Of a DNA stretch of 19,728 bases, positions 9,256-14,877 are shown piece after piece. The stretch is from Spirochaetales bacterium (lineage in GTDB: Bacteria; Spirochaetota; Spirochaetia; Sphaerochaetales; Sphaerochaetaceae). The translations under genes were made by a program, and so were the position numbers. Under the pieces are notes generated by a model. That model searched no databases, was not told the origin of the DNA, and saw only the letters and a program-made list of their open reading frames with translations. The stretch lies in the NCBI GenBank assembly GCA_022771185.1, contig JALFCJ010000101.1, positions 1-19,728 on the forward strand. The letters run 5' to 3'. The first letter of the stretch is position 1. Each line of letters starts with the position of its first letter.

Positions 9256-9279
9256 AAAAAACCATGACAATAGTCATGG
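9256..9279 (-). terminator. Rho-independent terminator after the acidic-protein gene
   Basis: On the minus strand a perfect seven-base-pair stem CCATGAC/GTCATGG with a four-base loop is followed directly by six T residues. It lies 26 bases past the stop of the acidic-protein gene and ends that transcript. Confidence 0.85.
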
Positions 9280-9304
9280 CGAGATAAGATGGAATAATGA
9301 TTAA

Positions 9305-9655
9305 TCAGAACTCGTCATCATCATCTTCTTCTTCTTCATATTCTTCATCACCTTCCCAGATGTTAACCTGTTCAACTCCCGTTGCGTAGTCATTGAAGAT
9401 AATCTCGTAGTACATGTGATCCTCATTACTGTAATAGGTGAGGCCAAGACCTGAAGATACACACTCTGCTTGATAGCAATCCCAAAGAATGTCATCAACA
9501 GCATAACTTAATAATAACTCATCCACTTTCCCGTCAGATTCCATCATATCATGTATGACGCTTTCGATTCTGTAGCAGATGTTTTCTTCGTCTGTATCAA
9601 TATTGCCTTCTGCCTTTTCCATTTCCTCATAGCTTATCATTTCATTTCTATCCAT
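9305..9655 (-). CDS. Small, extremely acidic protein of unknown function
   Basis: A 116-residue protein I cannot assign to a family. About one third of its residues are Asp or Glu (38 by my count) against only four Lys/Arg, and the C terminus is an almost uninterrupted acidic run (EEYEEEEDDDDEF). It has no signal peptide or membrane segment and contains several aromatic residues in a central DHMYYEIIFNDYATG stretch. The ATG at 9655 has AAGGAG seven bases upstream and a strong terminator follows, so it is a genuine monocistronic gene. Charge and size recall DNA-mimic proteins such as anti-restriction factors, and it lies near a restriction system and a DarB-like remnant. That reading is inference from charge alone; a chaperone-like or metal-binding acidic protein is equally possible. 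Confidence 0.7.
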   Translation of the reverse strand: MDRNEMISYEEMEKAEGNIDTDEENICYRIESVIHDMMESDGKVDELLLSYAVDDILWDCYQAECVSSGLGLTYYSNEDHMYYEIIFNDYATGVEQVNIWEGDEEYEEEEDDDDEF

Positions 9656-10060
9656 GGCTTTCTCCTTAATTTCTACTTTTCTTTAGTGTAGAGTAGCAGG
9701 AGAAACAAATACTTGGTTTTTTTTCTTCTAATCCTTTTATATTAAAGGTATGAGATGTTAGTTTTTTTGATATTAACAATGATTAATAAAAATAAAACAA
9801 AATAATAGTTGACAACAATAGGTTCATTAATTAGGATTAAGGAAGATAAAACAGTTAAGTGAGATTTTTTATTTTATGTTATTTTTGTTGTCATCGTGTG
9901 TGGCGGCGAAAAGGAGATCTTATGTTTGTATTTATATCTAATGTCGCTTTGATGTGATTGTTAATCGAATTTGATTTATTGATTTTTATGTCTGTCTACT
10001 CCCCAATTATGGGTGGGGTTGATTTGTGTTGGATTATTTTAGTCTTTTATGGAGGAAAAT
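9656..10060 (+). promoter_or_regulatory. Promoter and long leader of the first sigma-factor operon
   Basis: An A-rich block AAAAATAAAACAAAA (9788-9802) stands six bases before a consensus -35 TTGACA (9809-9814); 17 bases later is TAGGAT (9832-9837, 4 of 6) as -10. The block resembles an UP element and recurs, with the same spacing within one base, before the second sigma gene. Transcription would start near 9844, giving a leader of about 215 bases. Within it lie a short open frame with a strong ribosome site (9922-9957) and a five-pair hairpin CCCCA/TGGGG (10001-10018) ending 32 bases before GGAGG at 10051-10055. The arrangement suggests leader-level control of sigma synthesis, which is inference. 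Confidence 0.6.
9922..9957 (+). CDS. Possible 11-residue leader peptide upstream of the sigma factor
   Basis: ATG at 9922 is preceded at ideal distance by AAGGAG (9911-9916) and encodes MFVFISNVALM before TGA. It lies inside the predicted leader of the first sigma factor, about 100 bases before that gene. A ribosome site this good in front of so short a frame is suggestive of a translated leader, but there is no conservation evidence and chance cannot be excluded. Confidence 0.3.
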   Translation: MFVFISNVALM

Positions 10061-10816
10061 ATGGGTAAGTATGATTTAGATTCTCTGGCAATGGATGCAA
10101 GAAAAGACAATAAGGCATTTAGGGCTCTATTAGAAGCGTCAGAGTATATTATCGAGAGGGAAGTTAAGAGATTTGCCACTGGTTATAATTCATGTCATTA
10201 TGATGAATACCAGTCTGAAGCTATTTCATCACTTTATAATAACCTCTTTAAATTTAACCCGGAAAAGGGTGCCTTCTCTTCCTATATTACTAGATGCATA
10301 GACCAAGCAATTCTTGACTATATAAGAGAAAAGCAGGATGTAATGAGTATTGGCTCCACAAAACTCAATGAAATCAAAAGCCTCAATAAAGCAAGAGCTA
10401 GGATCAAAGAAGAAGGCCTTGATGATACTGATGACAACCTAATGAAGTATTCAGGCATAAACTCAAAAAAGACACTTGAAACTGTAAAGTGGGCTGAGAG
10501 AGTCAACGGAACTTTATCACTAGACAACATGCTTAATGATAATGACGACTCTTCTTTCTTGGACTTTGCCGGAGAAGACTCATTTGAAGACATTGTGTAT
10601 AAAGAAGAAGAGTTCAGAGCACTCTATAGAGCCATCTCAAATCTCAGTAGAGAAGAGAGAAATATCATCGTATATTCTTATGGACTCTTTGGAAACGAGC
10701 AGATGACTAACAAAGAGATGGCAAAGATATTGAAAGTATCAGAAAACACAATCGTCAATAGAAAGAACGCCATCAAGGCTAAAATAAGAATTATGATGGA
10801 GTCTTGGGCTGCTTAA
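10061..10816 (+). CDS. Sigma70-family RNA polymerase sigma factor (first paralogue)
   Basis: A 251-residue sigma factor that would redirect core RNA polymerase to alternative promoters. The start is ATG 10061, placed five bases after GGAGG; the in-frame ATG at 10049 overlaps that ribosome site. Region 2 is clear at about residues 45-95 (YDEYQSEAISSLYNNLFKF, then SSYITRCIDQAILDYIREK). A short region-3-like helical linker follows (KARARIKEEGLDD through the acidic LDNMLNDNDD), and region 4 with its helix-turn-helix ends the protein (LSREERNIIVYSYGLFG, then TNKEMAKILKVSENTIVNRK). There is no region 1.1. A paralogue lies at 14024-14785 with the same layout and a similar C terminus. The next gene, 76 bases downstream with no terminator between, is HsdS-like, so they are probably co-transcribed. 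Confidence 0.9.
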   Translation: MGKYDLDSLAMDARKDNKAFRALLEASEYIIEREVKRFATGYNSCHYDEYQSEAISSLYNNLFKFNPEKGAFSSYITRCIDQAILDYIREKQDVMSIGSTKLNEIKSLNKARARIKEEGLDDTDDNLMKYSGINSKKTLETVKWAERVNGTLSLDNMLNDNDDSSFLDFAGEDSFEDIVYKEEEFRALYRAISNLSREERNIIVYSYGLFGNEQMTNKEMAKILKVSENTIVNRKNAIKAKIRIMMESWAA

Positions 10817-10892
10817 AACTGATTAAACTATTTAAAACATGTAGACCCCTTCTTTTGCGAATGATAAACTAAACTAAATCTGGAGGTTGCAT

Positions 10893-11480
10893 TTGAAACT
10901 AAAGGAAATTACTGATGATATTATTACCGGTGTCCTGACGCGGCGTGTAGTATATGATGGAGAGAATAATGATCCTTCCTTACAGGAGGGTAAGATTCTC
11001 GTTCCAAAGGCTATAAATGATGGGCTTATTGATCACTCTCTTTTACAAAAAGTAAAGCTAAATAGGGAAGTGAAAGAAAAGTTCTATACAAAAATGGGCG
11101 ACGTAATAATGAAGCTCTCTACTCCCTATGACAGCTGCACTATAGATAGAGAAGAAGACGAGGGCCTTATTGTTCCTTCTTTTTCTGTGATCATAAGGGG
11201 GATAGATGGGAAATATAATCCATATTTTATTATGGCCTTCCTCTCTTCAAAGTATGCTTGGAACCAGATTGAGAGACTTAGAAGTGGAAGAGTTATGACT
11301 ATCTTAAGTAATGAGTCTGTAGCTGAATTGGAGATTCCTGAATTCAGTGAACCGGAAATAAAGAGAATAAGCGATAGATATAAAAACTACCTGAAGTTCA
11401 AGAGGTTATCTTCCGAGATAATGGAATTGGAAAAAGAGAGAAATGATGTATTGTTCTTCTCTAAGGAGGCGTCGGTATGA
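10893..11480 (+). CDS. Half-size HsdS-like DNA target-recognition protein
   Basis: About 195 residues. TTG at 10893 is the likely start because GGAGG (10882-10886) is six bases before it; the in-frame TTG at 10887 directly abuts the ribosome site. The sequence follows one half of a type I specificity subunit: an opening KLKEITDDIITG, GDVIMKLSTP at about 69-78, LIVPSFSVIIRG, NPYFIMAFLSS, a SGRVMTILSNESVAELEIPEF turn at about 131-151, and a C-terminal charged helix. A full HsdS has two such target-recognition units; half-subunits usually dimerise. The role is therefore DNA sequence recognition, in complex with the HsdM-like protein encoded next (four-base ATGA overlap). There is no HsdR in the window, so it is not a conventional restriction subunit here. 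Confidence 0.75.
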   Translation: MKLKEITDDIITGVLTRRVVYDGENNDPSLQEGKILVPKAINDGLIDHSLLQKVKLNREVKEKFYTKMGDVIMKLSTPYDSCTIDREEDEGLIVPSFSVIIRGIDGKYNPYFIMAFLSSKYAWNQIERLRSGRVMTILSNESVAELEIPEFSEPEIKRISDRYKNYLKFKRLSSEIMELEKERNDVLFFSKEASV

Positions 11481-12787
11481 CATTGGATAGAAACATCAAC
11501 CACTCTTTTTCGGAAATAGAATCTCTTTTTGAAAAAGCTATGCAGCTTAATAATCATATTAGATCCCATGAGTGTTGCGGCCTGGATGAAGTAGGTAAGC
11601 TCATCGTCTATCTCTTCTTTGTTTATCTTACAAGCGAAGATAAGAATAAAGAAGAAGGCGAGAATAGAATAGATATTGCCAATGGCCTGGGTTATAAAGA
11701 GTTGACAGAGCTTGCTTATAGAGCCAGATGGATAGAGAAGAATTGTGGAATGGAAGAGTATGAGATATTCTCATTTATCAGTTCCCTTCGTGATAAACTC
11801 AGCCTTAATCTAAAGGAGGAACTAAGTAGAGGATTTGAAGCATCCACTTCTTCTTTCTTCTCTTCTTGTGGCTTTGAGATAGAAGTTGATGAGATATATG
11901 ATCTCTTGGCTTTTATCTGGAGAAGAAATATTTCAAGGCATTATACAAATGACGAAGTCAAGCTTTCTCAATCTATTCTATCTATAACCAATGGTGATTA
12001 TATTCTCGTTGAGTCCAAAACTCTTCCTGGCCTCTTCATGTCTATTGGTAAAGATAAAGAGTGTGATGTTCTGTTTTCAATTGATGACATCTATGAAAGA
12101 ACTCTCTCAAAGATGCTTCTGATAATGACAGTTTCGAAAGATAAACTAAATAGATGTAGGTTTATTGGGCAAATAACAGGGGAAGAAAGCTTAAAAAACA
12201 AAAATAACAACGGGTTAGAGTATCCCAATAAAGTATTATCTTTCTCCGTTCTTAATGTAGGAATGAGAGCAATCCGTGAATCCAACTATTCTCTGGGTGA
12301 AGGTTTTTCAATAATTAAGACCTTGATTGAAAGAGGCGCTAAGACTCTATTCTTCGTATCCGCCTCTTTATTGTCTTTTGGTAAGGGACTGGCAAACAAG
12401 ATTAGAAAAGAGGTCTTCAATATTGATTCTTCTCTCTCTGTTCTTTCTTTTGATAGAAGGTTCTCCAATATTATTTCCATTGATGGAAGCAATAAGAGAG
12501 AAGAAGTATTGATGCTTAATCTTGATGAAGTCGATATTGTCTTTGATGACGTTACTTGTTCTGAAATCGCAGCTTCTATTTCTGGAGACGAAGAAAACGC
12601 AGGAGATCTAAAAGGTAGGGCAATACGAATAAAGAGAGATACAATAGAAAAAGACGACTACATGCTCTATCCTCCATACTTTATTAAGAAAGAGGTTGGA
12701 GAAATAAGAGGACTCTCTGAGATCGATGATAAGCTTGATGAGAAATATAGAGAACTTTCCGTTCTTTGTAGAATGATGCGTAAATAA
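11477..12787 (+). CDS. HsdM-like protein lacking methyltransferase active-site motifs
   Basis: A 436-residue protein with the layout of the type I methylase subunit HsdM but without its chemistry. Residues 1-150 match the helical N-terminal domain (LIVYLFFVYLTSED, then DLLAFIWRRNIS). YTNDEVKLSQSILSI (156-170) stands where HsdM has its YTP..V motif. The following strand reads YILVESKTLPG in place of the SAM-binding DPACGSG. LFSIDDIYERTLSKMLL (199-215) aligns with the E-x-x-x-x-T-x-x-x-A-x-x-N-L segment, and SFSVLNVGMRA (255-265) occupies the place of the catalytic NPPF. LFFVSASLLSFGKG (291-304) again follows HsdM. Start overlaps the HsdS-like stop. I infer a structural, DNA-binding pseudo-methylase partnered with that protein and the sigma factor. 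The frame is intact, so this is divergence rather than recent decay. Confidence 0.55.
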   Translation: MTLDRNINHSFSEIESLFEKAMQLNNHIRSHECCGLDEVGKLIVYLFFVYLTSEDKNKEEGENRIDIANGLGYKELTELAYRARWIEKNCGMEEYEIFSFISSLRDKLSLNLKEELSRGFEASTSSFFSSCGFEIEVDEIYDLLAFIWRRNISRHYTNDEVKLSQSILSITNGDYILVESKTLPGLFMSIGKDKECDVLFSIDDIYERTLSKMLLIMTVSKDKLNRCRFIGQITGEESLKNKNNNGLEYPNKVLSFSVLNVGMRAIRESNYSLGEGFSIIKTLIERGAKTLFFVSASLLSFGKGLANKIRKEVFNIDSSLSVLSFDRRFSNIISIDGSNKREEVLMLNLDEVDIVFDDVTCSEIAASISGDEENAGDLKGRAIRIKRDTIEKDDYMLYPPYFIKKEVGEIRGLSEIDDKLDEKYRELSVLCRMMRK

Positions 12788-12830
12788 ACAATTTTATATG
12801 CATCGGTTTATTTCTTTAAACGAAATTGAA

Positions 12831-12861
12831 GGGGTAGTCACAGGTCATATGTGACTGCCCC
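12831..12861. terminator. Strong hairpin downstream of the HsdM-like gene
   Basis: GGGGTAGTCACA (12831-12842) pairs with TGTGACTGCCCC (12850-12861) through twelve positions including one wobble pair, with a seven-base loop. It begins 44 bases after the HsdM-like stop. The following bases are AT-rich (TATTAAATT) but not a true T-run, so termination is likely but not textbook. Confidence 0.5.
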
Positions 12862-12935
12862 TATTAAATTCAGCATTATTATCCACCCTCGATATTGGCT
12901 TATTTCAGATTGTCCACCAATGTGACAAGAAAAAG

Positions 12936-12961
12936 ATGCCAAGACCTCGTCCTGGCATTTT
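12936..12961. terminator. Probable bidirectional rho-independent terminator
   Basis: ATGCCAAGA (12936-12944) pairs with TCCTGGCAT (12950-12958) except for one A-C mismatch, around a five-base loop, followed by TTTT on the plus strand and preceded by AAGAAAAAG, which gives a T-rich tail on the minus strand. It sits between the convergent HsdM-like gene and the gene at 13093-13551 and could stop both. Confidence 0.65.
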
Positions 12962-13042
12962 ATGTAGAGTATCAGATTGCTTTTCTGTATTTTGATGGGG
13001 TAAAGAATACTAGTCGTTTTATCTAATGATATGATTTTCAAT

Positions 13043-13071
13043 GGACTGTATGTGATTAGCCACAACAGTCC
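13043..13071. other. Third hairpin between the convergent genes
   Basis: GGACTGT-A-TGTG (13043-13054) pairs with CACA-ACAGTCC (13061-13071): eleven base pairs with a single bulged A and the loop ATTAGC. It lies 22 bases beyond the stop of the minus-strand gene. No T-run follows on either strand, so a plain terminator is unlikely. Between the three hairpins of 12788-13092 I see nothing else that I can support. Confidence 0.5.
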
Positions 13072-13092
13072 GTTGTCATTTCTAATAGATGA

Positions 13093-13551
13093 CTATCTCT
13101 TCATGTGTTCAAGTTTCACAACGTAGCCTGAGAAAGAGTAATTAATATTGTTTAATTTCATCATAAACTTTAAATCATCATAATTTCCGTTAGGAATATA
13201 CAGTTCATCTTCTGAAATAAGAGCAAGATCTGAATCTGTGTGTATTGCGAGATGAAGAAGAAATACGCTATGCATCAACTCTTCTTCAGCCTCGATTATA
13301 ATCTTGTTTTTTGTCACTTTCTTAAGAGCCATGTAAGGTAGATAGTCTTCAATCTCTTCCCAGGAATTGAAGCTTTCTTCGTCTCCCATGAAAAGAGTAT
13401 AAAGCTGAGGATATTGAATCTCATTACATGCCTTATACCAAGGAAGAAGCGCCTCATAAAGAGAAGAAAGTGATGAAGGCTTTTCTTCTAATAGAGAAGA
13501 TGCGAGTTTGTCAAAAGATTCATTTACTCTAGTTAGTTCAAATCTAATCAT
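13093..13551 (-). CDS. Unrecognised 152-residue protein
   Basis: I do not recognise this protein. It is acidic and probably soluble and mixed alpha/beta, without signal peptide or membrane segment. The N-terminal half looks helical (FELTRVNESFDKLASSLLEE, with two tryptophans around SLYEALLPWYK and FNSWEEIEDY); the C-terminal half alternates hydrophobic strands (KNKIIIEAEEELMHSVFLLH, then SDLALISEDELYIP). The ATG at 13551 follows AAGGAG by seven bases, so it is clearly translated. It is a single gene, convergent with the HsdM-like gene and divergent from the second sigma factor. The palindrome CTCTATAGAG lies just before its ribosome site, as it does before the helicase remnant. No function is suggested by the sequence. 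Confidence 0.75.
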   Translation of the reverse strand: MIRFELTRVNESFDKLASSLLEEKPSSLSSLYEALLPWYKACNEIQYPQLYTLFMGDEESFNSWEEIEDYLPYMALKKVTKNKIIIEAEEELMHSVFLLHLAIHTDSDLALISEDELYIPNGNYDDLKFMMKLNNINYSFSGYVVKLEHMKR

Positions 13552-13659
13552 ATATTACTCCTTATCTCTCTATAGAGTGAAAAATAGAAACACAAAAGCG
13601 TTTTATTTATAATAAAAAACTAAATTTCTATTATTTTTAAAGAATTTTAAATGTTTATA

Positions 13660-13708
13660 AAAAATAAAACAAAAAACTATTGACACTTTTTATTCTTTCC
13701 TTTATTGT
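13660..13708 (+). promoter_or_regulatory. Promoter of the second sigma factor with shared A-rich block
   Basis: AAAAATAAAACAAAA (13660-13674), identical to the block before the first sigma gene, stands five bases before a consensus -35 TTGACA (13680-13685). TATTGT (13703-13708) is the -10 after a 17-base spacer. The identical block and geometry imply that both sigma genes are read by the same polymerase form or share an activator. Confidence 0.65.
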
Positions 13709-14023
13709 ATAGTCACAATAAGAAATAGGTTCAGAGCTGAGATACTCGGGAGACCTATCAGAGAATACAAGAAGGCTTCCTTCTTTCACCACAAAAATAG
13801 CATTCATTTTTTATCGATCCTTATTTGAGAGTCCAAAGAGACCGGGGAGAAGCATTACATGACAAATATCCATCTATCAAATACCCCCGGTCCAGAGTGC
13901 TCCCTGCTGAGCCTGGCACCGTAGTCGGAGAAAGATCACACAAGAGTTTTCGGGTCGCAAATCGCGACGAAACGATGACGAATCAGTTCGCCATGGACCA
14001 GCTACAGCGTAAGGAGAAGAAAA
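13709..14023 (+). promoter_or_regulatory. Roughly 310-base structured leader of the second sigma factor
   Basis: No convincing gene is present between the predicted start site and ATG 14024, but the stretch is rich in pairing segments. GATA/TATC brackets CTCGGGAG (13741-13758); GAAGG/CCTTC forms a tight hairpin (13771-13783); GACCGGGG (about 13840-13847) can pair over 36 bases with CCCCCGGTC (about 13884-13892); GTGC/GCAC encloses the next segment (about 13898-13918); and GTCGC/GCGAC forms a small hairpin near 13955-13968. GC content rises from about 13830 onward. No riboswitch class that I know is recognisable. The ribosome site AAGGAG at 14011-14016 is unpaired in this picture. A structured regulatory leader is inference. 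Confidence 0.4.
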
Positions 14024-14785
14024 ATGAGGGAAATGGATATCAACCAGTTGGCAGTTATTGCCAAGAACGGCGACATGAGGGCTTTTGAAGAACTCATGAA
14101 TAGGATGGAGGGGGCCGTCAACGCTATTGTCAAGAATTATGCCGTAGGAAAGGGTGCGGCCTACAGGGATGACTACAGACAGGAGTGTTACTGCGGTCTC
14201 TGGGAGTGCCTTGGAAAATATGATGAAGGTAAGGGGGCCTTCGTAAGCTATGCCATTTATGCCATGAGGGCCAAGGTCCTGGACTACATCAGAAATAGAC
14301 AGAACCTTGTCACAATCGGCACAAACATGCTCTCTAACGTGAATAGGGTGAGAGCTGCACTTGAGACCATAAGGGAGAATGGCCTCGAGGAGAGCATTGA
14401 GAATATTTCTCTTCTCTCAGGCATCGAATCCCATAGAACAGTGGAGACTGCACTCTGGGCAATGGTGGTGGAGAACTCCGAAAGCCTAGATAGGGAAGTC
14501 AAGGAAGGTGAGGAGACCACATTCTCCTACTTTCTTGAAGGAGACGAGGAACTGGAAGAGGCGTTACTGGAGCGCGAAGAGGAAAGGGCCCTGTTTTGTG
14601 TAATAGCATCCCTTCCAAAAAGGGACCGCTACATCGCCCTCCATTCCTACGGCATCTTCGGGAAGGAAGAGATGTCGAACAATGAGATTGCGAATAGACT
14701 AGGGTGTACTCCCAACACTGTAGTCAACCGCAAAAATGCCATAACGGCGAGAATAAGGGAGGCCCTGATGGAATGGGCCTCCTAA
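14024..14785 (+). CDS. Sigma70-family RNA polymerase sigma factor (second paralogue)
   Basis: A 253-residue sigma factor paralogous to the one at 10061-10816. Region 2 reads DDYRQECYCGLWECLGKYD then SYAIYAMRAKVLDYIRNRQ (about residues 48-95), a helical linker with RAALETIRENGLEE follows, and region 4 ends the protein (LPKRDRYIALHSYGIFG, SNNEIANRLGCTPNTVVNRK). Shared landmarks with the paralogue include the acidic loop before region 4, the Y-G-x-F-G turn, the NTxVNRKNAI recognition helix and the W-A ending. ATG 14024 has AAGGAG eight bases before; ATG 14033 is a possible alternative. Its GC content is visibly higher than the genes around it (many GGC, GCC, AAG codons), suggesting a different origin or expression level. 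It is monocistronic, with a hairpin and T-run after it. Confidence 0.9.
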   Translation: MREMDINQLAVIAKNGDMRAFEELMNRMEGAVNAIVKNYAVGKGAAYRDDYRQECYCGLWECLGKYDEGKGAFVSYAIYAMRAKVLDYIRNRQNLVTIGTNMLSNVNRVRAALETIRENGLEESIENISLLSGIESHRTVETALWAMVVENSESLDREVKEGEETTFSYFLEGDEELEEALLEREEERALFCVIASLPKRDRYIALHSYGIFGKEEMSNNEIANRLGCTPNTVVNRKNAITARIREALMEWAS

Positions 14786-14816
14786 TGGGTTTGTTTCTAT
14801 TTGAAAGATAGAGATC

Positions 14817-14838
14817 AGACTCGGGAGAGCTTTTTTCT
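14817..14838 (+). terminator. Probable terminator after the second sigma factor
   Basis: AG-A-CTC pairs with GAG-CT around a GGGA loop with one bulged A, followed by TTTTTTCTTTT. The stem is short but the T-run is long. It contains ACTCGGGAGA, also found at 13744-13753 in the leader of the same gene. Confidence 0.5.
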
Positions 14839-14877
14839 TTTGAATAATACTCTTCACTATTCAACCTATCATTTCTT

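Noticed and set aside
12838..13065. Minus-strand frame of 75 codons between the convergent genes
   Set aside because: No ribosome site, spans the hairpins, and gives no recognisable protein.
13566..13579. Resemblance of CACTCTATAGAGAGA to a T7-type phage promoter core
   Set aside because: The similarity is limited to a short stretch, no phage-type RNA polymerase gene is present, and upstream promoter bases do not match.
13825..14088. Plus-strand frame of 87 codons overlapping the start of the second sigma factor
   Set aside because: TTG start without a ribosome site, overlap of 65 bases with a confident gene, and no family resemblance; the stretch is better explained as structured leader.
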